This document shows, piece after piece, positions 36,701-47,905 of a DNA stretch of 64,000 bases. The DNA comes from Lactifluus volemus. Its lineage: Eukaryota; Basidiomycota; Agaricomycetes; Russulales; Russulaceae. Numbering within the stretch: the first letter of the stretch is position 1; each line of letters starts with the position of its first letter. A program made the translations under genes and the position numbers. The notes beneath the pieces are model-generated. The model had not been told where the DNA came from. It did not search any database and saw nothing but the letters and a program-made list of their open reading frames with translations. The stretch is from NCBI GenBank assembly GCA_022376515.1, contig WTXI01000007.1, positions 558,001 through 622,000 of the forward strand, in the 5' to 3' direction.

Positions 36701-37535
36701 GGATAAGTGCATTGTGGGTTCTTCTGGACTGATTCCAGACATAACACTGAGTTGACAATTGCAGGATCACAAAGAGCCCGCGTTCAACACGCTCGTTAGG
36801 ATAATGGCGACGCGATGTATGCTGTCCGCAGAATATTTCTGCTCCGGAAGCGTGTCCAAGGATACATTCGGTCACTACGGCCTAGCTAGCCTTATTTACA
36901 CCCACTTTACAAGTCCTATTCGAAGGTATGCCGGTGAGTGCGCTATTTACCTGCGCTCTAGCATCTCTTAGAAGGAACTAGACGTCCTTGTGCACCGGCA
37001 ACTTGCTGCAGCGATATCCTATTGTCCATTGCATGCCTCTCTTCACTCGAAATCGCATGTTGAGCGCACATTGGATGTTGTAAACAAACGACATCGCATG
37101 GCACAGATGGCAGGCCGTGCCAGCGTAGAGTTCTACGTCGGCCTTGCGCTCAAAGCTCGAGCAGAGAAATCTGCAGCCCTGGGGGTTGGTAAGGTGACCG
37201 AGGAAGCATTTGTCATTCGGACATTCCGAAATGGTCTCAATGTATTCGTCTCAAAGTGGGTGCCGTTGCTCATCTGCTGGGCGAGTAATAACGTGAACGT
37301 GAACGTATTCTGCAGGCTTGGTATCGAAGGTTTGATCACAATCAAGCGAGAGACGAGGTTTGACGCGGACAACTATACGTTCACAATACCGTCCTCTGGG
37401 GTACAAGGTAATGATATTGAGATTGCCGTATTCGACAAGGTCACGGTGAGCATCGAAGTGGAGAAGGATAAGAACACACAGAGAGGGAAGGTCAAAATGT
37501 CTCTCATGAAGCCAATAGATTCCAGCGACATGTAG
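33704..37535 (+). CDS. DIS3: DIS3/RRP44 exosome 3'-5' exoribonuclease with PIN endonuclease domain
   Basis: Seventeen exons: 33704-33800, 33852-34018, 34069-34229, 34275-34330, 34387-34545, 34609-34724, 34780-34869, 34921-35071, 35120-35276, 35335-35756, 35810-35878, 35931-36109, 36164-36270, 36320-36713, 36765-36933, 36982-37255, 37316-37535; 995 residues, close to yeast Rrp44. The N-terminal CR3/PIN region has its acidic residues ([34 protein letters not shown]). Cold-shock domains follow, then the RNB domain with the magnesium-binding aspartates in [13 protein letters not shown] and the SPIRRYADVLVHR motif, and a C-terminal S1 domain. It is the catalytic subunit of the nuclear and cytoplasmic RNA exosome. 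All key residues are present. A (CA)n microsatellite lies in the intron at 34546-34608. Confidence 0.95.
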
Positions 37536-37871
37536 TGGCACCGCTGAGCCGCAAAGATAATGTCGAGGATAGAATAAACTGGGCTCGGCTGATGAGGATT
37601 CGTAATGAGAAAAGACTTGAAATGCGTGGACAGCATGCACAGCAGTGAGTGAGTCATGGATCACTAAGAGTAGTTGGCGAGCGGTGGCTAAATAAGCGGG
37701 ACTCGGGTTGTTGTGCTTTGTTGACTCGTGAGCGTGGGCAATGTTCCGGCACCCGCGTTTAACGTGCCCACCTCGTGTGTTATAAGCCACCCTAACATCC
37801 GCGCAGCAACCCCCTACCCAACCTTCACCTACACCCAGAACACACACATCACTGCTTTTCATATATCAACG

Positions 37872-38494
37872 ATGCGTTCCAAATTCAAGGATGAACACCC
37901 CTTCGGTAAGCTGCGCGTCTCGGTCGCTCTGTGATCCTGATCTGATCCCACCTTCTTCTCCCCAGAGAAACGCAAGGCTGAAGCTGAGCGCATTCGCCAG
38001 AAGTACCCCGATCGCATTCCTGTACGTTATCTTTTCACATCGTCCCCTTAGAGTTGCCTCCTACGTCTTCACTGAACAGGTCATCTGCGAAAAAGCGGAC
38101 CGAACGGATATCCCCACCATAGACAAAAAGAAGTACTTGGTGCCCTCCGTGCGTACCCTGCAATTGTAGTTCATACATGATTCATTCTAATGCTCCCGTA
38201 ACTTAGGATCTGACTGTGGGTCAATTCGTCTACGTGATCCGCAAGCGTATCAAGCTCGCGCCTGAGAAGGCCATTTTTATCTTTGTCGATGAGACCCTTC
38301 CACCAACTGCAGCACTGATGAGTGCGATATACGAGGAGCACAAGTAAGCAGCCATCTGAATCTAAACTACGTTGTTATTGGTATCACTGATACTGTTCCT
38401 TGGTAGGGATGAGGACAACTTCCTCTACGTGAGCTACTCGGGCGAGAACACGTTTGGTCAGGAGGGTTGGCAAGAGCTGTCATCAGACGCGTGA
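37872..38494 (+). CDS. ATG8: Autophagy ubiquitin-like protein Atg8
   Basis: Five exons: 37872-37905, 37966-38021, 38080-38148, 38207-38343, 38407-38494; 127 residues. It begins [20 protein letters not shown] and contains [20 protein letters not shown] and [20 protein letters not shown]. The conserved ending [11 protein letters not shown] is followed by 11 more residues ([11 protein letters not shown]) that Atg4 would remove to expose the terminal glycine for coupling to phosphatidylethanolamine. Atg8 drives autophagosome membrane growth and cargo recruitment. The sequence is highly conserved and complete. It starts 336 bases after the DIS3 stop on the same strand. Confidence 0.97.
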
Positions 38495-39600
38495 ACTGTC
38501 TTTTCTTTCCAATTATAATTATGTCTTTTCGTCGTGTTATGATGACGGTCTCTTGGACATAACCAGGTTTATCGGCCTGGGGCACCAACCAGAGCTTTGA
38601 CTTCAGTTGCATCGCACCGCGTTCCCCATGGCTTGCATCCCTGTGTCTTGCATATCTTCCGTAGTGGTCAAGTTTGTATTGTAGTTTGTCTGTTTTGTTG
38701 CAGTTAGGCCCACAATGTTGTCAGGTCGCGTGCATCATTCAACGCGAACACGATAACAGGGTCCCCACAGGAGATGTTAAGACCTGACTCACTTTGATCG
38801 GCAAAATGCGAAAGCGTGTGATTATCGGTAAATTTCATCATGCGACCCCTTGCCATAACAACAGGTGGGAATAATGAATGTATTGTATCGTACTCGTCCT
38901 TACAACAACTTCACCCAAGAAAAGAAATAGAAAAAATACAAGCCATCCGGAAAGACCCTCACTTCCTTCGGGCTGGGATCAGTACGCGTTGATCACCACA
39001 TGCAAAACAGTTAGAGCGATGATTTTTTCCTATTGACGACTGAAAACTAATCATACCATTTAAACGTGAAGCTGAGGTTTTTAATATATATATATTGGTT
39101 AAGGGACTTCTTGAGTCGCGCGAGCGAGCTGAGCCTGAGGAAGAGGTGGTATCTTGGGGCTATTACTAGCAGCAGCAGAAATTTGGGCTGCCGCGGAATC
39201 GCGTCCTCGTCCCGTCTGACCACTCGTTAGGCTTTCTCGAGGAACGCGTCAGGGTGTTGGTGATACAGCGCCGCTGGAGGCCCTGGCTCTGAGAGTATAT
39301 TCGCAAAGGGGAAGAAGGCGTGCGTCGGTACGTTAGTGACACGAACGCTGAGAACTCTGAGAGTGGAGAGGAGGTTGCGATCCGTACAGGTGAGTGTAAT
39401 CATCCTTCCTTTTTCCCTTCTTTTTGAGTGGGCGCAGGGTTGTTCGGAGTGTACCAGTGCGGCCAAAGCAGGTCGTACTCGAGCTGAACGACTTTAGTTA
39501 ACAATCACGCATGGAATATGCGCTGATGCAGGCGACTGGCGAGACCACGGTTGAGACAATTCCTCCACTCAACTTTTTTTTAAATAAAAAACATCGGATT
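38495..39600. other. Intergenic spacer between ATG8 and the NLR gene
   Basis: About 1.1 kb between two convergent genes, with no open frame of interest. It includes a short (TA)n run near 39084-39093 and the 3' flanks of both genes. Nothing else was seen. Confidence 0.5.
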
Positions 39601-42600
39601 CTATTGAAATAAACTGTGATCACGTACTGTAGCCCAATTTGATCCACGCACAAACTTTGAGAGATCAATCCGGGTCTCATGCTGACCCGCAATCCAAACA
39701 GTACTAGGTCTATGAAGGCATGGCCTATGAAGCTCGGGAATCCATAAAATAAGTTCGCCCCCTTCTCCATATATCCAACCGTCACTATCGATCAGGAGTT
39801 GGTCTGTAAAACGGATCCTGATATCATCTCTTACGATCTTCTCCACATGAATTATGCCATCAGAGGTTGAGGCAGCATGCTGTCCGTCTGGCGAGGATGC
39901 AACAGACGTGACTGGATCAGTAAATGGGCCCTGTACAATCTGTCTTGTTGTAGCATCCCACACATGAATCATGTTGTCCGAGGCTGATGCGATATGCTGC
40001 CCGTCTGGCGAAAATGCAACAGATGTGACCCAATCGTGCTGTACAGTAAACGGGCCTGCTACAACCCATCCTGTTGTGGCATCCCACACACAAATCGTGT
40101 GATCGTTGGAGGCTGATGCAATACGCTGCCCGTCCGGCGAGAATGCAACAGATTCGACCCAATTAGTGTGTCCATAAAATGGACCGGCTACGATCTGTCC
40201 GGTTGTGGCATCCCACACACGAATCGTGTGATCCCACGAGCCTGATGCGATACGCTGCCCATCCGGCGAGAATGCAACAGATGTGACCCGATTGGTGTGT
40301 CCAGTAAACGGGCTCGCTACGACCTGTCCGGTTGTGGCATCCCGCACACGAATCGTGTGATCCCCCAAGCCTGATGCGATATGCTCCCCGTCCGGCGAGA
40401 ATGCGATAGATGTGACCACATTGGCGTGTGCAGGAAACGGGCCCACTACGACCTGTCCTGTTGTGGCATCCCACACACGAATCGTGTGATCGTCCGAGCC
40501 TGATGCGATATGCTGCCCGTCCGGCGAGAATGCGATAGATGTGATTGGATCGGTGTGTCCAATAAACGGACCTGCTACGACCTGTCCTGTTGTGGCATCC
40601 CACACACGAATCGTGCGATCAACCGAGCCTGATGCGATACGCTGCCCGTCCGGCGAGAATGCAACAGATGAGACCCCCTGGCTGTGTCCAGTAAACGGGC
40701 TCGCTACGACCTGTCCTGTTGTGGCATCCCACACACGAATCGTGCGATCAACCGAGCCTGATGCGATACGCTGGCCATCCGGCGAGAATGCGACAGATTC
40801 GACCCGATTGGTGTGTCCAGTAAACAGGCCCGTCACAATCTGTCTTGTGGCATTCCACACACGAATCGTGTGATCCCACGAACCTGATGCGATACGCTGC
40901 CCGTCTGGCGAGAATGCGACAGATCTGACCGCATTGGTATGTGCAGTAAACGGGCCCGCTACGACCTGTCCTGTTGTGGCATCCCACACACGAATTGTGT
41001 AATCGTCCGAACCTGATGCGACATGCTGCCCGTCCGGCGAGAACGCGACAGATGATACCAAACTGGTGTGTCCAGTAAATGGGCCGGCTATGACCTGTCC
41101 TGTTGTGGCATCCCACACACGAATCGTATGATCCCACGAGCCTGATGCAATACGCTGCCCATCCGGCGAGAATGCGACAGATGTGACCCAATCGCTGTGT
41201 CCAGTAAACGGGCTCGCTACGGGCTGTCCGGTTGTGGCATCCCACACACGAATCGTGTGATCCCCCGAGCCTGATGCGATACACTGCCCGTCCGGCGAGA
41301 ATGCGATAGATGTGACTACATTGGCGTGTGCGGTAAACGGGCCCACTACGACCTGTCCTGTTGTGGTATCCCACACACGAATCGTGTGATCGTCCGAACC
41401 TGATGCGATATGCTCCCCGTCCGGCGAGAATGCGATAGATGTGACCGAACCGGTGTGTCCAATAAACGGACCTGCTATGACCTGTCCTGTTGTGGCATCC
41501 CACACACGAATCGTGCGATCAACCGAGGCTGATGCGATATGCTGCCCGTCCGGCGAGAATGCGACAGATCTGACCACATCGGTGTGTCCAGTAAATGGGT
41601 CCGCTACGACCTGTCCTGTTGTGGCATCCCACACACGAATCGTGCAATCCATCGAGCCTGATGCGATACGCTGCCCGTCCGGCGAGAATACAACAGAAAA
41701 GATGAAGGCGCTATGAGCCTGGATCGTCATTTCCAATGTTGGCCAATGAGACAACTGCCCGCGTTCCAAGCTCAGTGTGCGAGGAAATTGCTCAATATAT
41801 TGCTTGAGGATCTGGGAAGAGGTCGGGGCAAAGGGGAGGGCAGAGATATAGATATGCGGAGCGCTCCTTGCCATCGCCATTCCGAAATACCGCATAAATG
41901 CGGACGCATCATTCGCCAGTCCCAACAAATTCTTCACCTCCGTTTGCGAACACTATTGCAATATAAAGTTACTACATGTCATATTGAATTATGATGTACC
42001 CACCTCCGGCTGCAACCACATCGACAGAGATGACAACGCTGGTGAAGCAACACCTACACTGTTCTTGACGCTCAGAACTTCCAGCCAAAACAAAAACTTC
42101 ATCTCGAGCAGGGATCGAAGCTTCATAAAGAGTTCGCGTTCGAAAGAAACGTGTCCTAAATGGTCGCCCCAATAAATGCAGGCATACGATAGAGCAGGTG
42201 GGATGTATTTGGCAATTCGAGATTTCAAGTCTGGGACGTCGCTGTTGGCGAGATGTGACGACTTGAGTTTGCAGATATTGAATTTGAGATTGTCAAGCAT
42301 TATCGTAAGGGATGAGTGTGCCAACTGATGGTGGGCGTCTCCAAGGTCCACATAATACACACCGCTCGTCTTGCTGGTCAGAAAGTCACGGAATGACGTA
42401 TGGAGAGGAACGATGGGTCGCGTCTGATCAGATGAAGTGACGTTGCTCAGTAGCGAACCGAGGTAACCGAGAATCCCAAGCACGCGATCGGAATCCTCGG
42501 GGTCGTCTTTGGTTGCATGTCGTCGCAAAGCAATCAAGGAACCGATGTTTAGGGGCTCGATCGCGGCAAGAAGCTGTCCCATGACGGACCGAAATACAGT

Positions 42601-44679
42601 CTGTGCTTTATGCGATTTGAAGTACTCTTTGAGAACTTCTTCGTACAAGTTGTCCAACGGTCCTTGGTCATCCCGCTCTTGAGAGTGGCCCAACAAGTGC
42701 TGTACGCACTCTCTCTTGCTAAGGCCAAGACTAGCAGGGCTATTTATGAACCCACAAGCAACGGCTGCCCATTGAAACAAGCCCTCCGCCGCCTTCGTTA
42801 ATTTGCCACCATAGTCTTTGAACACATCCTCGGGAAGCTCTTTTTGAAGGTACGTGCCAATATCTTGCTCTGTATTGGCAGCCAGTTCGGAATCGTCCAT
42901 GTAGATGGTACGGACCGACTCCGCATTGGCGAAGGCAGGTTCGATACCACTTTCCGGCCTCGAGGTGATGAGTATGCGGAAGTTTCGAGGAAGGTCAATC
43001 AGACGTCGAGCAAGAAACGCGTGTAGACCGTTTTTGTCGATTGTGGCTCCACTCTCATCCAGCGCATCGACGACGATGAGAACTGGACTAGGAAGGGGCA
43101 CGGTCTTGAGTGGCTCAAGGAGGAGGCATTCAAAAAGCGTATGATAATCTCGGGTACCACGGAGAGACGATTTATCCTTGATCACCCTTCCAAGAGCGCG
43201 TTTGAATGCAGGACAGCGGTCGGAGAGATCGCGAGCAAGTGTCGTGAACAGCTGGTAAGCCTCGTCTTTGGACTGCTCCTTTCGCAAAAAGGCGAAATAC
43301 GAGCCGAGACACTTGTCGTCGAAGCGACGTGCAATCTCATGGGCAATACAGGACTTTCCCGTGCCTGCTTGGCCGAGGAGAACGAGGGCACGTTCAGATT
43401 CGGGATTCTCAATCCACTTGATAATATAGTCCAGGAACTCTTTGCGTGTGCCTGGAAGACAGCGCTTATCGTTGAATCGCCAGCCTCCCTTATAGGGGAT
43501 TTCCCTGATATTTGCGTTCAATTCTGTGCTCCTTGTCAATTTGACGATCCGACAGTCCTGCGGCAATCAAAGTTACGCACCAGCTTGCACAGTAACCTCA
43601 GTGGTCACAGTAGCACGGGCGAGGAAACTGTTTCGTAGTCGGACGAGGTCGGCGCGATACTGTTCGATTTTGCTATCAACTTCGCCGACGATATGCTTTA
43701 CAGTTCGCTTCCCTGAAAATCACATATTTATACCAATCAGTGAGAGAGATGAGAACGACGTACCGACATGCACATCCTCCGCATATGATTGAATAAACTC
43801 GGCACATTTGGAGACGCACTCCAACATCTCCTCAAGAATCGTTGCTTGTCTAGACTCCGGCATGATGTTCCTCAAAGTATCGGCCTCTTCAACAAATTCA
43901 AATCCATCGCGTATCGCCTCAAGTAGTGTTTCGACGTTGAGATCACGCTCGACCTGCTGTAGCAAAGTCTGCAGGAGGAGTGAAACACAAAACAAATGAG
44001 CGACGGTTTTACATCATCCGAGAAGGCAATGAAATGCACCTCAGGGATTCTTGAGAGCAGACTCCAGGCTAGTTTTGCACAGGGGTTCAGCTGTAGAGTG
44101 GAAATTGGATCAACGACGGATGGGCAGAAATGATATTGGGCATACTGCTGCGATCGGAGTGACGGTGTCCATCACCCACTTGAGATTAGTTACAGCATGT
44201 TTCCATGTTTTTATCGTAGAAATATTATTGATAGCTTCCTCAGCGCGACGGAGAGCGGTACGTGACGTCTCTGGCTGGCTCCCCACCACCGGTTGCACAG
44301 GAGGAGTATCACCTTCACTGGGAAGGTCACCTGTCCGGCGTAAAGGAGGTAGAGTGGCAGCTGTCATTGGTTGCATGGTTTCTCTGTTGCGTTGGACAGC
44401 AAGACGCGCAGCCCCTTGTTCAGCGTTATCGACATCGACCGTTGTGGGATTCGGGGTGTTGATTACCGCTTTCAGAGAGGAATTCATGTTCGCTGACTCG
44501 GTGATCGTTAAGAAGAGTGTGGTTGCCTCCGTCGAATGTCCCAAAACTACATCCATTTCTATATGTAGGATGCTCAGCCAGACGCATGGGTAAGAATTCT
44601 TGAAGGGCGAACCATGTTGGGGTTCACAGGCTATCTCCTGCCTTCCAAGAAGGATATCGTTCCGCCTGGTCATTTTCAC
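39601..44679 (-). CDS. NACHT-WD40 NLR-type protein (HET-E/NWD class)
   Basis: Six exons: 44146-44679, 44040-44090, 43764-43968, 43581-43712, 42004-43523, 39601-41952; about 1,597 residues. A low-complexity start is followed by a helical N-terminal region (AWSLLSRIPE, TLLQQVERDLN, CVSKCAEFIQSYAEDV). The NACHT NTPase domain begins after the junction motif YKGGWRFNDKRCLPGTRKEF, with Walker A LLGQAGTGKS, Walker B LIVVDALDESG and ILITSRPE. The C-terminal half holds 14 clear WD40 repeats of 43 residues plus one degenerate repeat, built on FSPDGQ-IASGS-D-TIRVWDATTG. In fungi such proteins act in non-self recognition and programmed cell death. Walker motifs and repeats are intact, so it looks functional. 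The start is uncertain; later in-frame ATGs exist. Confidence 0.88.
39850..41735 (-). repeat. Tandem 129-base WD40-coding repeat array
   Basis: About 14.5 tandem copies of a 129-base unit, each coding one WD40 blade. Units are very similar at the DNA level, for example CACACACGAATCGTG and CGTCCGGCGAGAATGCGA recur in most copies. Differences concentrate in a few codons, chiefly the five after the GHT motif and the residue after ASGS. Copies 2-5 resemble copies 9-12, an offset of seven units (about 903 bases). The last unit is degenerate. Confidence 0.9.
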
Positions 44680-46369
44680 GTAAAGTGATATTGTGATATG
44701 AGACTGTGATTCTACGACGCTGAAAGAGACTCAGTTACAAATAGGATAAAAAGGTGAGATTTCCTACAAATCGATGTTCTCGTTCCATTCCACACGCTGG
44801 GCTACGCTCCGCACAGGTCGTGTCTTCCATGTTCTCCCCCCGTCTGTCACAACAACATAAAATCGTTTTTTCTTTCCAAGGAGGGCCTTGAGACGAGGGG
44901 GGTTGTGCACCCTGAGAACTGGCAGGGGGAAGATATTTAGTACTTATCAGAACATGGCGATAAAGATACGTACCAGTCACCTGGAGCGGGACAGAGCCCA
45001 GTTGCGTCAGAGTACGATTGATGTGACTCTGGCTGTATTAGTAATTAACAAAGAGGGATGTCGACTTGAGAGAAATTGACATACGACATCTAGCTAATAG
45101 AGCTGAATACAAGCGGGTTGGGGGGTGGGGGTACGTTGAGAGCTTTATTTGGTTTCATCTGTAGTGGGTGGCGTCGTCTTGTATACTAGTATTACATGTC
45201 CCTCTCTGTAATCGTTTGATCGATGTCCGGGCCCAGTTCTCTTGTCAGTTGCAAACATTGCCATCGTGTTGTCATCGTGTTCCTAGTAGACTAACCACGC
45301 ATTGACCCGGCCAAGTTGCTAAACATAGCTTTTCTCCCCATTCCCTCGTTCACGTCGCTTGTCAAAGTTTATCGTGTCTGCTCTCGCCCACAACATTGGG
45401 CACAATGCGCTAGCTCTTTCATTTTTGTGGTCGATTACTACCCTGCACCAAGCGAGAGCTGTGGTATTCGTAATATCCGAGCTTGATTTAAATCGGGGGT
45501 TTGTTTTCCCGCCTCCACCTCGCAGGTTTCTAGCCGTTTACTCACACTTTCCTTTAACCATTATCAGTTTGTCTGTGACAAGATTTCTCTTCTTCTGTTC
45601 TCACTTTATCATCTCTATGCGTTATAGTAAGCCTAGAACAGCCTCTCGTGATTGGGCCATGAATGCATGAAGGGTGCTGATTGCGCTGTGTGCTTCACAC
45701 CAAAGTTATTTCTTCAAGTTATTGTAAATGTTCAAGTTGTCCTGCCTTTGATATCTGTCATCACTGTCGATGTCGTTGCCACAGGACTGCAGGGCACGGT
45801 TTTCTATCACGAGCCCCTTCGCTGATCTGGATTCTTTTTTTTTCAAACCAGCGGTTGAGATCCTAGTAGTGACCTGCAGCTCCTTGCCCTTATCTCAATG
45901 TGAGAATTGTGTGTGAGTATGGGACTTATATTAATCCTTGTCCCCTAGCTTGTTCTACAAGTTGCTCATTTTCTCGACATTGGGTGGTCAGTCCGCTTGG
46001 ACAACAAAGGGACCTGTACCAACTGAACTCGTCCGGCGGTACAGCCACATGCCACCGTGACGCCAAGCTCTCTCCTGGATCTCCTTCATCGTTGGTCCGT
46101 ACCAAACCTTTACGCCGTTCCACTGAGTGACATCACATTAGCTTTCTGCGGTGGCGTCCACGCTGACCATAAGGAAGATCCCCCGCTGCCAGTTCACATC
46201 TCCCGACGATGAGATATCTCTCCTCCAGTAGCAGTGATTATTACTGGGGAATATGGGCCAAGAGACGATTCCATGGTTGATATATTCAAGTTGTTGTTTT
46301 ACAGTAATTAGAAATACAGCGTCCAAAAACGACGAGAGTGTTACTTTCTAGGATAGAATTTTTTGAGGA
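44680..46369. other. Intergenic region upstream of the NLR gene
   Basis: About 1.7 kb with no supportable gene. It contains the promoter of the NLR gene on the left and the 3' flank of the RAD51-paralogue gene on the right. Open frames are short, and the longest (45359-45670, plus strand) is low-complexity hydrophobic with no family resemblance. Confidence 0.45.
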
Positions 46370-47880
46370 TCACGACGGATCCACACCTGGAGCTAGATCA
46401 ACATTATCTTCGACAAACGGCAAGTCATCTACTTCACGCCAATAGGCGTCTTCGTCCTCGTCCAACTCTCCCATAGGTACGTCCCCGGGCTGTGGAGCCC
46501 GAAGATCATTCACAACAGAGCCAACGTCCAACGGGGAAATATCAGCCAGGGCCACGTTTACCGGTGGCGCACGGGCGGGTGTCTCGGGCACCCGCAACAC
46601 TACGCGGATGTTTTCTTTCAGGTCGTCATCGTCGTTCGCAAGCGTTTGCACACCCCGCGAGGTGACGAGGAAGTCGATGGACGTGGGGGCGCACACGGTA
46701 CTGAAGATGACCGTCAACCGGCGAACGACGATATCGTCCGCACGCACGGCACCACGCGCGCCACTTGCGTTCTCGACCCGGAGCCGCTTGCGATCGTGGT
46801 GACTCGCCGCCCCCGGGACGACGTGACGCCTCTCCGTGCGCGCGAGCATGATGCGCGCGTTCACCTGGTTGGCCCACACGAGTCCGAGTGCGGCGCTCTT
46901 AGAGCCACCCTCGGAGGCGCGACCGAAGATCCGCGCTTGGTGATCATAGAGGAGCTCGCCTGGTCTACCTGTGTCCGCGTCTGGTCGACGTTCCCAGACG
47001 TCCGTCACACGGTTGAGAGCGATCACCGCGAGCTGGTGCGTGGCTGCGAGAGCGTGCAGTTGTACCGCGATCGCGGAGAGGTTGCGCGAGCGTTCGGAGA
47101 GGGTGGTCGAGGAGGTTTTGGTGTCTTCGAGGAGGAGATCGGCGAGCGAGTCGATGACGAGCAGTTTGAGCGGCTTGGTCCGTGCCTTGGCAGTGTCGAT
47201 CGATGCGGGGAGAACTTCGGAGAGAGCGTGTAAAAGCGAGGGTACGGTCTTCGTCGCACATGTTTGGATGTTGTCGAGCTTGCAGTGCGAGCTTGCAAGA
47301 AGAGGGTGTTCGTGCAGCAGCTCGACTAGGCGAGGGGTTGGTAGGCTAGCGGAAGTGGTGAGATAGCATGCTGAGCCATCGAGGCCACCTTGAGCGACGG
47401 GGAGCTGCACAAGAAGTGAGAGCTGCAACGCTAGCTGTGTCTTCCCGGATGCGCTGCATGCCAGGGTTTAATTAGCGTAAAGTTCAAGGACATGTATGTG
47501 TGAAGACTCACCCTTCCCCGACAAATTCCCATACCATACCAACTCGGATGCCACCACCGAGTACCTGGTCGAGGGCAGTGTCGCCTGTCGTGATCACTTG
47601 GCTGCCATCGCGCACGATATCTCTCAGAAGGCGGGGTGGGCGGTTCAGAGCGCGGGCAACGGCGCCGACAATCTCTTGTGCAGCCTGCGGTGCCAATCTA
47701 CACCTTTTCGAAATTTCAAAAACGGGTGTTAGGAGGACATCAGAGGCAGTGAGAAAGCTGTCTGCATAAGCTGTATAAGGATTCACTACACCGCAGAAGG
47801 GCAATTGACGTACTTTTTTTCAGTTCCAACTGATAGCCGTGAGATATTCCGGGTATGGAAGATAAAAGGATATCAGTCAT
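46370..47880 (-). CDS. RAD57: RAD51 paralogue of the RAD57/XRCC3 type
   Basis: Exons 47814-47880, 47512-47770 and 46370-47453; 469 residues. The first intron is 43 bases and follows a run of seven A that sets the frame. The RecA-like core is clear: ITTGDTALDQVLGGGI, then Walker A GEGASGKTQLALQLSLLVQLP (split by an intron) and Walker B LKLLVIDSLADLLL, followed by IAVQLHALAATHQLAVIALN and GLVWANQVNARIML. The C-terminal tail is acidic. Proteins of this family pair with Rad55 or Rad51C, stabilise Rad51 filaments and act in recombinational DNA repair in the nucleus. RAD57 and XRCC3 are hard to separate by eye; domain and length agree with either. The gene faces the chromodomain gene head-to-head. 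Confidence 0.85.
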
Positions 47881-47905
47881 TTCAGACTAAACTAGCCAAC
47901 AAATT
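47881..47905. promoter_or_regulatory. 25-base head-to-head gap between RAD57-like and chromodomain genes
   Basis: The two predicted start codons are separated by only 25 bases. Transcription of each gene must start within or beyond the other gene, or one start codon is further downstream. No core promoter element can be recognised in so short a stretch. Confidence 0.5.

Noticed and set aside
40163..41503. Long minus-strand frames of 146 and 251 codons and plus-strand frames of 90-110 codons within the WD40 array
   Set aside because: They are other-frame readings of the 129-base repeat, whose length is a multiple of three, so every frame tends to stay open. The NACHT-WD40 frame explains the DNA.
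39850..41735. Regularly spaced repeats that could be mistaken for a CRISPR array
   Set aside because: The repeats are 129 bases, coding, and code WD40 blades; the host is eukaryotic. No CRISPR array exists here.
46608..47366. Plus-strand frames of up to 195 codons opposite the RAD57-like gene
   Set aside because: They are antisense shadows of a GC-rich coding exon; the minus frame carries Walker A and B motifs and the RecA fold pattern.
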